Notes under the pieces: model-generated
Database searches by the model: none
What the model was told of the DNA's origin: nothing
The model's input: the letters and a program-made list of their open reading frames with translations, nothing else
Shown: piece after piece, positions 1-13,547 of the stretch
Numbering within the stretch: the first letter of the stretch is position 1
Layout: every line of letters starts with the position of its first letter
Program-made: the position numbers and the translations under genes
Source: Caprimulgus europaeus
Lineage: Eukaryota > Chordata > Aves > Caprimulgiformes > Caprimulgidae
DNA length: 64,000 nt
NCBI GenBank assembly: GCA_907165065.1
Contig: OU015523.1
Span: forward strand, 44,133,702-44,197,701
Reading direction: 5' to 3'

Positions 1-20
1 TAAAAATATTGTATACTTAC

Positions 21-123
21 AGTTTGAGATTTCTTCTTTTTCTTTTTTATTGCCCTGAAAAAACCTTGCTTTTCTTTCTCCTTGAGCTGTTCTGAGTGAC
101 TGTTAAGGTTTTCAGGACTTTTC
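21..123 (-). CDS. CDKL5: CDKL5 coding exon 15 (tail, poly-lysine NLS)
   Basis: This is the last coding exon in the window. It has 103 bases, starts with the third base of a split tryptophan codon and ends in phase 0. The acceptor is a CATGTTTAG site at 124-132 and the donor is GTAAGT at 15-20. It encodes [19 protein letters not shown], then GFFRA and a six-lysine run, [10 protein letters not shown]. The lysine run corresponds to the second nuclear localisation signal described in human CDKL5. The upstream stretch is a charged, helix-prone KEKEK segment. The exon is one codon longer than the human one because of an extra Asn before SHSEQ. The coding sequence continues off the left edge. Confidence 0.96.
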
Positions 124-3100
124 CTAAACATGAAATAAGGCATTGTAAGAGAGATTTTATTTTTATATTATGAAAATTCTGTGTAATAATGAGATCTTAT
201 GCCAAAGAATGCCAGTTATTGATTAAAGCAAACAGATTCTTAATGTTTTAGCATTCATTGGTTCAAGGGTTATTATGCAAATACTGGATAAATAGTCTTT
301 TTAAATGGGATAGGAAGAACACAGTGTTAGGGTATAATGTTTAGCTCAAACCAGTCAATAGTTATTTAGGGAAAAGGAAAGCATGCATGTCTTTTTTAAG
401 TCAGAATTTAATATGCAAACCAAAATATCACATACAATGTCTTTTAGAAAAATGAAAATAATTATCTGAGAGAAGATACAAATGGTGATGAGGTATAAAA
501 GCACAGGTCTGGTTTATTCGCTGCTTGCTGGAGAACCAGGAGTTGCAAAATTCACCAGAGAGAACCAATTTCAATCGAACTTCCTGACATGGTTCCAAAT
601 TTATCACCAGGGAAGCTGGGGATCTACTGTTGTCCATTCCAACTTAAAACCTTCAGTTAGTTTGTTATGCGTGGGTGAGACAGTGCTTGCAAAAAGATGA
701 CCCAAAAGTGGAACAGGTGACTTGCCTGAAGACTGAATTTCCACCTTTTAACTTGTGTACACAGCTGAATTAACTACAGCTGGTAAATAACGTTACTTTA
801 AGTATACACAGTAAACTATGTATGTAAAGTAACTGACATGGGGTAAAAAGATGGTTTATGTAGGACATTGGTGAGACATAACTGAATGCAGTTCTAGTGC
901 CCTTTGAAAAAGTTTGAAAATTGGAAGTGGTACAGGGAAGTGTCACAGGAATAATCTCAGAGATAGAAAGAATGGCGTACATTAAGAGAGTCAGAGATTT
1001 CAGCCTCTTTAATATGTTACAAAACACATCCAAACCTGCCCCAACATTTAGTTTCCTTGATTGCAGCGCACAAGTACCTATCCAGGAATAAATTACAGAG
1101 TACTAGAAGGGTCTTTAAAGTAAAGGGCAACAACATAACAAGAGCAAGCAGGTGGACAATGAAGCCAGAGAAGTCATATTAGAAATAAGGCACTGATTTT
1201 AATAATAAGAATCATTAACCGCCAGAACAAACTCCTTAGTGAAAGAAGTGGATTTCCATTCTTTGACATTTCAAATCTGGGAGATACACATTAGGCAGAT
1301 ATGCTGCTGGGCCTGAACCCCAGCGAAGGAATGACATTTAATAGCAACTAACATACAGAAAATCATATGGGGTGATTTAGTAGTCCCTTTTCAGTCTTGA
1401 GTTGAAAACAAAAATGAAATTATTCCATTGTCTTGATGAAAAACCTAAAGGAAAGCCACAGTTATAAGGGCTCTGGATGACAAACAGGAGCAGCTTTTCT
1501 TGGAGTAATGGGAATGTAGCAATACTTAGCTGTCTGCTATAGTTATCTCTGGCTTCTAATTCTGGCTTTAAATGCTATGCTATCAGCTGATGTTTCAGCT
1601 GCTACTACGTACCAAGCTGACATTTTTTCCAAGCAAATGTGAGACACAGAATTGGGGTAGGAACCACTGGAGTCATCTTTCTTATTGATGAGTATCTTCA
1701 CTCTGACAGGTGGTTTCATCAGTTCCTCAATTTCTACACAAAACTACCTCAAGCTTGAAATGCTACCTGGTTCTAAATATAAATGCATGCAGTGTTGAAA
1801 TGTTGTAATAAAGTGCAATTGTTGAGTAAGAGAATGGGCTTAGAAGAAAGATTTATAAGCAAAGAAGATGATGGTGGAAATTTTCCCAATTTCTATTTTT
1901 GGAACTTGCATCTAGGTCCAGGAAACACACGCAGGTGCACAACAGTATAGATTTAACGTGAAAATTACAATGCTACAGGAAAAATCTGTAGTTTAATTTA
2001 ATTACTAGATTTATAACCCATTTTAAATATACTGGATTGCTAAGGATTCCTGTTTCTGTCACGTTCCTGTATTTCGTACCACTGTGTAACAGCAGTAAGG
2101 CAGTCTTGTATTAGTCACTTAAAGCACCAAGGAGAAAGCCCAAGAATAAAGACTACTGACAGCTTTACAGATCCAGTGAACTCACAAGACACTTAACACA
2201 GAGAAAATACCTACCAAATTATTTATTAAATTATTTTTACTTAATTTGTTGGAGAAGCTGGAGGAAAGCACACACCCCAAGTATCCTGCTTGTACTCTGA
2301 AAGTCATGTGAATGGGGTTGAGAATCTTCTGAGCCTTTACCCAAAGGAGCTACTGTGCATCCACATCAGCAAACATACCCCAAACCATAGTCCTAGTACA
2401 AATTACCAACTCAGCGACTATGCTGTCTGCTGAGGAACCAGTACCAGGTCATAAGGAAGCCCTCATGTGGTTACTCTATACTGTCCTTTCAAATTTTTCA
2501 ATGTCTGGCTATGGCTTTTCTGTTCCTAAGTCTATTCCAAAATGGAGATGCTGTATTTTTAAAGGTTAACTTAATCTTCAGAATAAAGCTTGGGACAATT
2601 TTTGCCAAACTTTGACAGATATTCACTTGTCTAAACTCTTTTCTTTGGCCCAGTGAACCTGGATGAGAAAACTGCTCCCTACAGCAGATGAGCAGAGAAA
2701 TTCTGCACCATCATTTCCTCTTTAATGACTATCGTGACCAGACAGAAGAGAAAAATAGGGGCTGAGAACTCTGCTTATTTTCAATTGCTGCTTACCCAAA
2801 AGCCAGTGTTTTTACACTGACTGGTTTATGTCATTAACTCCTATGACTCATATTGCAGTACAGTTGTCTGAAAAAGCATTGACCTTGAAAAGCAACTGCT
2901 CCAAAACACATGCTCATTATGTGAAGAGAGTGAACATATATAGCATTATAGCAGGAAGCTTCACCACCAGGATTTTGTACTGAGTAAAAATAGAGCAGAA
3001 CATTTTGATCGATGAGATGAAACACCGGGATATTTTAGGCATCCCTAAAGATTATTTTCCAACAATGGACAGTACAGGAAAAAATTAGGATTATCAGAAA

Positions 3101-6100
3101 AAATCTGTACGATACAGTCACTCAAAACTAAACTCTTACAATGTAACTGCAAGTATCTTGGTATTTTGCATAAAGCTTCAGCTCTTGAAAGCAAACAGTA
3201 ACACCACAATCTTGTTATGCAGTGTCTCTTTTACTAGGAAGTAAGACTAGCCCTAGAGAAGAGCCTCTACTCAGAGAGCTCACCCCTCAAGCAGAAACCA
3301 AAGGCAAAATGTCCTGTTCTTTGTTATTTTATCTTTGTGTGCCTTTTGCAGGCTTAGGACATATAATGGAGATCACATTGGTTATTCTGGACTGCGGCAT
3401 TTTGGAAAAGGCATAAGTATAAACAGAAATTATGTTATTATCCCTAGCATTTATTGCACCTGGGCAGGAAAGATATCCAACTTCATGTAGGTACGATGAG
3501 GTGTCGCAGCAAATATGCATGGGGCAAGCAAGCTGATGTGCTTTAATATTAACTAAAAAGAATAAATATTAAGCATGCTGCATTGATGCTGTCATAGATA
3601 GATTCATATTGCAGACAGCTCTTTTTGGGAGGTAATTCCTCACGCTTGGTTCAGTTACTCTTCAGCAACCCTCATCTCAGCAGGCAGCCTGGCTTGGAAA
3701 TCCTCTTTAACTGCCAGTACACTACTCCCTTTACTGAACTGCTCACAATTACATGAGTAAGGATTTTGGTCTAATGGAGGAGACTGAAGTTTTCTTCGGA
3801 AGACAAATGAACAAACACTAAGTCTTCAAGTTGGTTCTTGGTTCTGCTTAAAGTAAAACCCTTGGCAGTTATAGAGTTACCATAAACAGAGGCAAGAAAA
3901 TGTCAGAAACTACTGAAGCACCTAAAACAGATGGTTTACTTAAGGTAAGAATCTCAGTCCCACAAGATGAAGCCCATAGTAAAGTTGCTTGGTCTAAAAG
4001 CCTGGCATTGAAAGCTTAAAAATCAGAGATCAAATCTGAACTTTGCTTGGAGCTGCAAATTTTTTTTTCATGTGGAAAAGGAGGATTTATTAAATGGAAT
4101 AAAACCCAGATCTACTATCTTATATACAGAGTACCACCCAGAAGCCACTAGATCACGTGAGGTTATGGCATCACTAGAAAAAGTATATATATACATATAC
4201 ACAGATATATATGTATAGATATATATATGTATATATATGAAAAATTTGCCTTTTTTCAAATCAAGTTGTCTAAAATTCAGAAATGATTTAGTAATTTAAG
4301 AGTAAAACCTGATGACAGAAGTAGAGTTTATAACATCTTTATTTTTAAAGAGGCAGGACAGTGGAGACAGAGTGAAGAAATGCACACAAAGACAAGGGAA
4401 CATCTGTGACAATTTCAATCTATCAAACATTCACAAAATCTTTGACAGAAGAAAGGCAACACAGAGCAACATTATGAGAAAAGCAGTATTTTACAGTAGC
4501 GGCAAGTCCAGGTGGAATACATGTCACTTGTAATTTGAGATGAATTGCCATCAAACGTCAGTCAAACATCAAATATTTACTTCATCATAAAATTGATGCA
4601 AGCAGAATCATATTCCATTAGAGCTTTCAATATTTTTGTAAGTGTTTACACAACTTCTATGCAGAAAACTAAGTAGAGGAACATAGACTCTACATCACTC
4701 AGGAATCTGCTTAAGCTGCATTATGGCACAGAACAATTTTGCATCAACATTAGACCATTGCCAGGACAACTTGCACAGAGTTAACATGTAGAGCTGGGCA
4801 GGAAACATTTCAGGAAAATAGGGAGTAGGAAAAGAAAAGAGAAAGAGAAATGCATGCCAAAATAGCAGTCACTTGGTGTTGTGGGCACTGCTATTCCTCC
4901 CATTTCGCAAGAAGAAATGGTTATTCTTCTGTGGGTTCTTCTCTCAAAGGAGCTGTTCCACTTTGTGAAAGTATTTGAATACATTAATTGGAGCAAGGAT
5001 TTAAATCTAACTATCTCAAAGTTAATGAAGGGCTTTATTCACTAGGCCATATTCAGCATCTCTGTGGCCCTTTCACTATTTCAACAAGAAGAAACAGCTT
5101 CAGGAGAATATATTGAGGAAAAAAGAGAATGTGCTCCAGAATAACATCTAACTCCTAGTTCAGGGCATTCACTTGTTAAAAGATTTAAGATCTTGGTTCA
5201 ATCCTCTGATTTAAATAACAAAGAACAAAGGCCCTGCACTCTTGTTCCTCACATTACAAAAATTAATGCCAACCCCAGAATATTTATTATTTTGAGAGTA
5301 TCTCTGGTTTTGACTGGCAATTCTATCCTGGAACTGAAGATCTTCCCAATAAAAGGTTAGTGGTTATCAGTCTGTTCCTTTGAAAAGTTTTGGTTTCACT
5401 AATTTGTCACTGTAAGCAAAAAATAAGCTTAATCAAAAAGTTCCCAACCAGCTCTAATAACATATGCTATTATTTCAGTTCAGAGTGAAAATAACGTTAC
5501 ATGTTTCTTTGCAGTGACCACATAATAAAAAGCAATATATTGCCAAATGATATATAAAGCAAAACAAGATTCCAGCTGGCTTGTATTATATGCAAGATAG
5601 AAAGATTCTGATATGAAGGACAACAAAATATGTAAAAAAGTTCAACAGTAGGAATAAATATATTCTTTAGCCACATAAGTCACAATGTGAGTACCACCTT
5701 TTTACATAAATGAGTAGATTCCTCAGCTAACTTCCACAAAATGGATGTAGGTAGAGCTACTGGAGGACGGAAGCAGACTCTAGTGAATCAGAGCAGGTGA
5801 CAACGGTTCTGGAGTAAACATTGCCTATTACTGAACACAAGCTGAAAAACCAGTTGTTTCCCTTCCCCACCTCCTCCACCCCCTTTCTTTTTTAAGCAGA
5901 CAATTCACAGGTTGGTTCACATAAAAATACATTAAGTCAACAAACCACTGAAACAGTTGTTTATCACACTTTCAGAGAGCAGTGTTTCAGATAATAGTAC
6001 GAAGCACAATTGAACATGCGAATGCACACAGTCCGTTCCTCCCACCAATCCTCTGAAGCTCCATTTGCTTACTTTTTGTTCAATCACAATAAAGTACACT

Positions 6101-6817
6101 GAATTAAGTAGAACATTAAGAGTATTTTAGAGCTGAAGAGCTCTCAGAGCAACAAAATTAAGATATTTCCCTTTAAGTCCTGAAAAGCTACGCATATGTT
6201 GTCATTATATCAGCATAATTATAGTTAATTGTTCTATGTTATACAATGGAGCCATGTGATGCTTTTACTCTTTTAAAATCAATATACACCATTAAGATGT
6301 TGCTTATTCAGTTTTCCCATGGAACGTACTCATTTCTTTCTGTGGTAAGCAAGCAAAAAAAGCAGCAGTCCCCACTGTGGGGTGAATATTATATTCTTCA
6401 TTAACACAGTTCTATTTTATATATGGAAACATGCATTTTGGTATTTTTTCTGTTTGTCTGACAACACATGCTTCTGGAATCCACAGATGAAGCTACAGCC
6501 TTGCTATCCATGCTATATGCATACAAGCACTTTTTATTATCTTTAACCGAAGATTAATAGTGGGAAAAAGTCAGGAAAGACTGGACAAAAGTATATTATC
6601 TTTAATACATCCAGTATGACGGCGTAATGCAGTATTTCCTGTTGCTCAAAAGGGGACAGCAAACATGCAATGCTATGCCAGTATAGTCACAGAAAGCAAC
6701 TAAGCACATATTGACAACTACAAATTTTGGAAAAAAAGTGGGGTTTTCCCCCCCCTCCTGTTAAAAATCCCTTTTTTCCCTGCCATTCTCTACACATCTG
6801 TGTAAGTAACAACTCAC
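124..6817 (-). other. CDKL5 intron between tail exons 14 and 15
   Basis: This is an AT-rich intron of about 6.7 kb. No additional exon, RNA gene or recognisable transposon copy was seen. The only clear structure is an AT-rich microsatellite at 4182-4241. Short pyrimidine and C-rich runs occur at 5860-5895 and 6745-6757. Short open frames in both strands lack similarity to known proteins and splice context. Confidence 0.8.
4182..4241. repeat. (TA)n / (ATAC)n microsatellite
   Basis: About 60 bases of alternating purine-pyrimidine sequence made of TATATA, ATACATATACAC and TATATGTATA units, inside an intron. It is an imperfect, probably length-variable simple repeat. Confidence 0.9.
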
Positions 6818-6941
6818 CAGGTGTCAAAGGTGGTTTGTCTCTTTGAGTGGTTTGCCACCGTGCTGCTGTCTGCTGGTAACACAGAGGCTCTGTTTGACAC
6901 GTTGTTTTCTATGTACGTGCTCTCTGGACGTGGAGATGGAA
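6818..6941 (-). CDS. CDKL5: CDKL5 coding exon 14 (disordered tail)
   Basis: This exon has 124 bases, the same length as human c.2153-2276. The acceptor is a CTCTGTTCAG site at 6942-6951 and the donor is GTGAGT at 6812-6817. It starts with two bases completing a valine codon split from exon 13 and ends with TG of a tryptophan codon completed by exon 15. The encoded peptide begins [20 protein letters not shown] and ends [13 protein letters not shown]. The VPSPRP, ENNVS, NHSKRQ and FD-W blocks match mammalian CDKL5, while the middle ([10 protein letters not shown]) is diverged. It is low-complexity, Ser/Pro-rich tail sequence with no catalytic role. Confidence 0.96.
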
Positions 6942-9067
6942 CTGAACAGAGAAACAGCAAACAACGTATACTGAGCTCTGCCAAAAATCACATCTTTCAG
7001 TTGCCTGCTCCCTCTCTACTGCTTTTACAGAAACAAGACAGTGAAGACATAGTTGTACTTTATATATGACTAAAAAAAGGTATACATTTTTTACAGTTTT
7101 GAAAGCTGTTGTTTTGTGATACTTGTAAGGTAATATTAGTCATAAAATTTGACCATCATCAGAACTTGGGGAAGTTATTAGATTTGAGAACATTTCTGTC
7201 TGTAGAGAGTCACAAGTGGGATTGATATTTAAAAACAGGAAATAGAAAAAAATGTTGGAATACTCTTATTAAAGCCACAAAAGTACTACAATTTACACTC
7301 TGTCTTCACTTAGAGCTTAAAAAAATAGTACCCATCCTGAAAAAAATTATTTTGGATTTTAATGTAACAAAGAGTGAGAGACTATTCACTAAAAATGAAA
7401 GGATCAAAATCAGATTTTATATATTTTTCAGACATACTGTGGTTTTGAAAATAGGTTATATATACCTAGAATATATATTTGTTAGAGTTATGAATATTGA
7501 CAAAAATACTTGCATTGGATTAAAAATTGATCAGACACTAGTTGCAGCATTACCTCAGCATCACACTATACCATGTATCAAAATTGAATCTAAGTTTATA
7601 TTCAAGCTATAGTACATAATACAAATATTATTAGCATATACTTAAGTCAGGTACTTAAAAAATGCATAAATATGAATTTACTTTTTTCACAGTAACCTTT
7701 TCTTTCAATAGTTGCTGCATATACTATTATCTATGTATTATTTAAATGTAGTTTTATTTTTCCAATGCAATAATTAAGTCAATAACTTAGTTCACAACAA
7801 ATTACATTTTTTTCATAGATATAATTAATGAGGGAAAAAACCCTCTAGTTTATAATAAGGAATTGAATGCAACCCCAGACCTACAGTTTCCTTAGCACGT
7901 GACTTATGGAAGGTCATTCTTCCTTGGAATTTGTGTTTCACTATGTATAAAAAAAGAAGGATAAACCATGTCCAATTTTAGGAGTGTTTTAAAGATTAAT
8001 AAAAGCAATTCAGGCCTGAGGATTCTTAAGGATTGTTTGTTTCATGTACTACAAAACCTTACACTCAAAAGCACTGCTCAAGACAGGACAAGCTTTAATA
8101 TTGCTGATAGGTTTTAATATTGCAATGGGACATTTGCAAGGATTGGCAGATTTTAACATGTCTAAATCAGGTCATCAGTCAGCTGATCAACCTGAAGAGG
8201 GATCAGAAGGAGATTTGTGACTCTACTTAAGGTTATTAGGTGACTCATAATCGAATTTTAGCTGATTGGGACTTCTTAAGGTTCAGGGGAGCCCCACAAG
8301 CCTCCTAACACTTGCAGGACAGTAATTAGCTTCTTATCATCCTTGTCTTTTTCAAAAGGATTACCCAGGTTTAGCCATGAGGCAGCTGCTCCAAAATCAC
8401 CATCTTTTGTGTACCTTTATAGAACAATATCCATCTGTGTGTGTATATGTATATACACACATGCACACACATGTACATACGTACATATACAGGCACATAC
8501 ACTGTCCTGTGTTGTTATTTATTCTGAACTACGATTATGTAAGTGTGCTTTTGTTTGTAGGAAACCTCGATCTTTAGCAAGTCTGAATGAAAGAAATTAA
8601 TATAGGTTTTGAGCAATTAAAAACTAGCATTACAGTTCCATGCACCACAGTATCTGAAAAGGATCAGGAAGTATGTCAATGTGTTACAAGTACAAAGGTG
8701 TTTAGATATAATGTTAATTAAGAATTTAGAATACAAATTAAAAACATTAATGAACTTTTTACTCTGGTAATATTAATTTATTTGTTCAACTCCTCCCAAT
8801 AAATTATCTTCTGCTTTACAAAGTACTAAACTGTATATACTTTTAAATCAAAGTGAGTTATCATCTGCAAATAGATAATAAGATACTAATACAGGTACTG
8901 CGCAGAACCGAGCAGGGCAACCTAGTCTCTGTAAGTGGGGTAACAATTCTTTTTCCAATAAACTTTTTTACTTTTTCATGTTGATTCTCTGTATCCATTT
9001 CCACTACTTTATTTATGTTCCACATTAAAATTCTTGTTTAATTTTGAAAGATCCACCATAAAATTAC
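6942..9067 (-). other. CDKL5 intron between tail exons 13 and 14
   Basis: An AT-rich intron of 2.1 kb. It contains one CA/TA microsatellite (8437-8508) and nothing else recognisable. Confidence 0.8.
8437..8508. repeat. (CA)n/(TA)n compound microsatellite
   Basis: Alternating GTGTGT, ATGTATATACACACATGCACACACATGTACATAC-type sequence, broken into short CA, TA and CATG units. It is an intronic, imperfect simple repeat of about 70 bases with alternating purine-pyrimidine character. Confidence 0.85.
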
Positions 9068-9173
9068 CTCTGTAAAAGCTGCCAACTCTTCTCGGAACAG
9101 GGTCATTATACAGAATTCTATTTTCCTTAGTAGATGCTCCATCTTCTGTGTGTGGATCATGATACACTCCACT
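9068..9173 (-). CDS. CDKL5: CDKL5 coding exon 13 (disordered tail)
   Basis: This exon has 106 bases, the same length as human c.2047-2152. The acceptor is TTGTCTAG (9174-9181), the donor is GTAATT (9062-9067), and it runs from phase 0 to phase 1. It encodes [20 protein letters not shown] followed by [15 protein letters not shown], which aligns over its whole length to mammalian GVYHDP..DG...[19 protein letters not shown]. The first residue is Ser where mammals have Gly. The PRRVGSFYR block is strongly conserved. Confidence 0.97.
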
Positions 9174-12100
9174 CTAGACAAAAGAACAAGCAAGTATTTA
9201 AAATGAAAAATTACACTGAATTGCAGTTTCTAACCAACATACGTAAGCAAGAAACCCGGACCTTAACCACACACAATTTTCCTTTCATGTTATCAATAAG
9301 TGCCAATATCAAATCAGACTATGTAATCAATAATTATTTAGTTTTGCTTTTCTCAAAATGGCATTAACAAAATTTTGTCTCTTAGTTGCAATTTTAGAGA
9401 CTTGAGCATGATTCAGACCCTCAGATTTTTGCTGTAAAATGCAGTTGTAACACCTCTGGAGGAATATTTTACTGGAGGCCTTGCTAATTTCTGATGAAAT
9501 CTGGTCACTATGCTACTGGCAAACTTCAAAAAGCAAACAGGAAACACATATAATTTGTGATAATTGCAACACCAAATCACTGTCACTTATCAGTAGCACC
9601 TAGAGGTACCAACAGTCACAAAATCTACTGTATGCAAAATAAAAGGTAGTTCTTGAACCAAGAAATCTTTAAGTTAAGTAGTTAAGTCAGGACAGCAAAA
9701 AGAGTATCATTACCTCTAATTTACTTTATTTTCCTGAATACAATACTACCTGGAAGGTAATTCAAGCAAAAGCTTAAGTACACCCTTAGAAACATCCATA
9801 TGCATGTAATGGCCACCAAATATGCCTTAACTCCTCTTAACTGAACCAGGTGCTGTAACTTTCACCAAAGTACAGACTGACCAGATAAATTCAATGTTCC
9901 CTACAAGACCCCACAGGAAACTGTACTGAAACTCACATATGAATTTAAATCTAGAATGTCCAAGAAGAACAATGGTTAAAAAAAACCCAACCAGAATTAA
10001 AAACTGGGATTTCAATTCACTGTATAAGTGATTCTCAAAGTCTATTTTGCCTTTTAATAATTATGACCTGGCTTCACTGTCATGGATAAAAACAACCCTT
10101 GAAACTGTGCCAAGACAAGAAATGGAACTAAAACAATGCTTTAAATCACAGTTTGATTCTTCTAAAATTTACGAGAAGCCGAAGCATTTGATTGAATTAC
10201 TACTTGTGTAAGATATCTCTTCTTTGTCAGCACTAAAGTTACAAATATGAGACAGTAATAGCAAATTGTACTTGATTTTCTTCTGCTTGCCCTTTTGTGT
10301 ATCTTTAGTTTAAAATAAAAAAGAGCCCTTAAAACAAAAGTGTTCTACTTAGACTTGAAAAGCCCCAAAACTAACACTGAATGTGAGTCTTTTTAAAGTA
10401 AGATTTAAAGCCTGGCAAACAAAGAATGTTTTTCTTTAAAAAGACTTGGTAGAGCTAAAGAGAAAAATCAATGAGAAACTAGAAACATGGAAATGAGGAA
10501 ACTTCACAAAATATGAGCTGAGAGAGAGAACCAGAAGAACTGAATGAAAACAAATAGTAGAACAATAAAGAATCTTTGCAAACACGTTATTCCTGATTTT
10601 TTCAGTTCAGTAATCCTGAGGGAAGTTAACTTTTCTGATTTCTAATGGAGAATGTAGCAAAAAAAAAAAGTGTGTGTGGGGGCCCAGGAATAGAAAGGAG
10701 CCAAAGAATGACTCTGTTGTGAAAAGGCCCTTACAAGACATAAGATTGACAATTTAATACTGATTTGTTATTGAAAGTAGTATAAACAAATAAAGCCAGC
10801 TTTGTGAATTTACAAACTTGCCATCCATTTCAGAAGAGTATTTTTCCTTTCAGATTACTGATGTTTGAAATATACATTTAAAATTATTAATTGAAGGCTT
10901 ATGCTTAAAAACGTTGACCATTAAGAGATAAAGGCAAGTTCTTTACAAATGCTTAGGCATTCCAAAGCAAACTAAAATAAGCAAAAACATAACCATTAAG
11001 ATATGTATCAATTCTCCTAATTAAAATAAAAATTTTTCAACCGATTGTCAAGCGACAAAGAATGATCTAATAAAAACAATCTGTCTCTACATAATATGAT
11101 CTAAAATTAAAATTACTTATCAAATTAATATCTGCTACATAATGCAGAAAAAGATCCTAATGGTCTGCAAAATACAAGATAGCATGAGCTTTTATTAGCA
11201 AAAACTCAAATGCTGGTGTTACTGCCCTTCTACAGTAACATCCTGAAGTCACATTTAACTTGACTGAAATGAGAGAGAGAGAGAGAAAAGATGACTACAT
11301 AAAGAAAACGAAAACCCACTGCTTTTGAAAAGGAGCTGCAGTAATCCCTTCAAAGTGGCTTTTAAAAAAAACAATTAGATCCTTTCTGATGTGTGAATAC
11401 ACATAATCCTAAAATGGAGGAGATGTGCTAAGTATGAAAAAAATGTATTATGCCCTTTTTTCCCTACTGAAGAGGTAACCACTACCTGAAAACTCTTTTT
11501 TATGGTACTTGTAGACCACTACCAAGTCAGCTATACATATTTCTTACATAAAAGAATTAGGCAGTTTTCTAGTCTCTCACAGTAAAGTATAATCTTTAGA
11601 TCTTAAATAATATTTGCAGGTCTTTGACCTCCTTCAATTTGTCTACAAATCTGAACTAGATGTTCTCTCCTTAGAAGTTACTTTATCACAGACATATGTA
11701 AAGAGAAACAAAACACTCATTTTCATACTTCTCTCTGCACCATTTTGCTTCAATTTGGATTAATGGTATAGCAATTTAAAGATCTGGGGACAAATGCAGT
11801 CATCTTTAGACATCTGATGTGTAAACCATCAGATAATTCAGAAGTGTTGGGTAAGGAACGTAAATCAACACCAGAACTACCTTTCCTCTACTCATTAACG
11901 CTTACAGTAGAACACAACAAGGTATCTAGTGACAGTAATTACTGTAAGGAGTAAATTTACCAGTGGCTTCTTCAACTTAAATCTAGACTAGACCCAAGTT
12001 ATTTATCATACTAATCAAGAAAAATATTTCAAGTTTTGATATTCCTCTAGTAAAGCATGCCATTTCAGCAATAATGTCCTGCTATAAGTGACTGAAAAGG

Positions 12101-12520
12101 TCACTTCAAAAACTAACATTAGCACTCATAACAGAAAGACATACAAGAAAGGCTAAATAAAAACTAAAATGAGAAGGTCAATTACACAAAACAATATGAT
12201 AAACACGGCATCAGACAATGTAACCAAAGACTAGGAACCACTAATAAAATTTTAACTTCAGAGACAAGTTTTTCCGTTCTTGCATTTCAGTACTTCTAAG
12301 ATAATAGTATTCATAGTTCATTTAAAAAAATTATCTTTTAAATAGCCTCTCACTTTGCACTTGAAATATTTGTCCCTTCTGAAAAAAACCCCAACATCCC
12401 TTGCTTTACAACAAGACAAATAAATAATTATGCAAACAAACAGAAGACAAAGCAGGACACTGTCCTGCCATGAAACAGAGGAAGGTAAGCCTTCCATAAT
12501 AAGCAGTATTTTGAACTAAC
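9174..12520 (-). other. CDKL5 intron between exons 12 and 13
   Basis: An AT-rich intron of 3.3 kb. It has a short (GA)n run at 11271-11286 and A-rich stretches. I looked here for a separate exon carrying the mammalian PGEQLPPEM-type tail segment and found none, so the avian sequence at the end of exon 12 replaces it. Confidence 0.8.
11271..11286. repeat. (GA)n microsatellite
   Basis: Eight GA dinucleotides, followed by an A-rich stretch, within an intron. Confidence 0.85.
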
Positions 12521-13547
12521 CCTATTAGTATCTTCTGTACAGTCTTCTCGTGACGAGCCAACAGATCTTGTGAGTGACTTATGCTGCACCTGTGGAGATA
12601 ACAGTTGCAGGCTGTTTGCTCTGGCTGCCATCCCTTGCCCTATGCTTAAGCCACCCTCTGAGCCCTTTGACCTCACTCTGTCCCGGCTCACATACATAGA
12701 GTGTCTATGAGGGCGCTGCTGTGAAGAAAAAGGACTGGTATAACCTAGACCATAGGAAAAAGATTCATGTGGAGCAGACAGAGAGTGGGAATGGCTTCCA
12801 TCCATGTGATCTGGCAGTTTTAGCTCCTCCATTGTTTTGGAGTGTCTTGTTGATGGTCTTCGGGTATCCAGGGTACCCTCGCTGCGGTTATTCCTCCCAG
12901 ATGGACTGAGCAAAGTTCTGTTATCGCTGTGGCGGGGAGCACTTGGGCTGGTAGGAGAGTTCAAGTCCATACAGCTGGATGGAAAATACCTACTGCTGTT
13001 TGGTTCTGCAGCTTGGGCCCTGGCCTCAGAAAGGTTGCCCACGGATTTCGAGTCTGTCAGAACGCCATGGCTCTTTGACTTTGTCCGATATGAAGGACTC
13101 TTAGAAGACTGTGGGATGGTATCGATATAGCTGTGGCGACTGTGCTTATCGCCGGGCTGCAGTGTCCCAGTTTTGCTCTGAGAAGTTTCCATAAATGAGT
13201 GCCGGTTCTGCTGAGATCTGGTGTTAGACTTCAGGTACTTTGTGCCCGAGCCATCAGAACTTTTTGGGTCCACATTAAAATCAAATTCTGTTTTTGCCTT
13301 TGTTTCCTTTGGGCTGAGAAGATGTGGCATGTTGTTATTGGCTAGGTCCTTGTTGCCAGATCCAGGAGTGTTGCTTGATTTTTTTGTATGCATTGGACTA
13401 GGTGCAGCTCCAGGAAGGTTTCCATTTAAAAAGCTTTCATTTGCTGGAAGACCCTCTTCTCTTGGCCCGCCAACCCCCAGTGTCTGTATATCCTTGCTGT
13501 TTGATCTGTGGTGTGACTGCAAAGCAGAACTTTTGCTGGCTTGATTT
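12521..13547 (-). CDS. CDKL5: CDKL5 coding exon 12 (large tail exon)
   Basis: This 1,027-base exon encodes about half of the C-terminal tail. It begins with the third base of an Arg codon and then reads [20 protein letters not shown]. It contains [147 protein letters not shown] and [12 protein letters not shown]. All of these have direct counterparts in mammalian CDKL5. The tail is Ser/Pro/Asn-rich and predicted disordered; in mammals it restrains catalytic activity and guides localisation. The acceptor is TTAATGTAG and the donor is the weaker GTTAGT at 12515-12520. It is 14 codons shorter than in human, mostly because the last 23 codons (12521-12589) differ from the mammalian end of this exon. 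Confidence 0.97.

Noticed and set aside
9174-12520. Search for a separate exon encoding the mammalian PGEQLPPEM-type tail segment
   Set aside because: No such sequence was found, and exon phases join perfectly without it; in mammals the segment is part of exon 12 itself.
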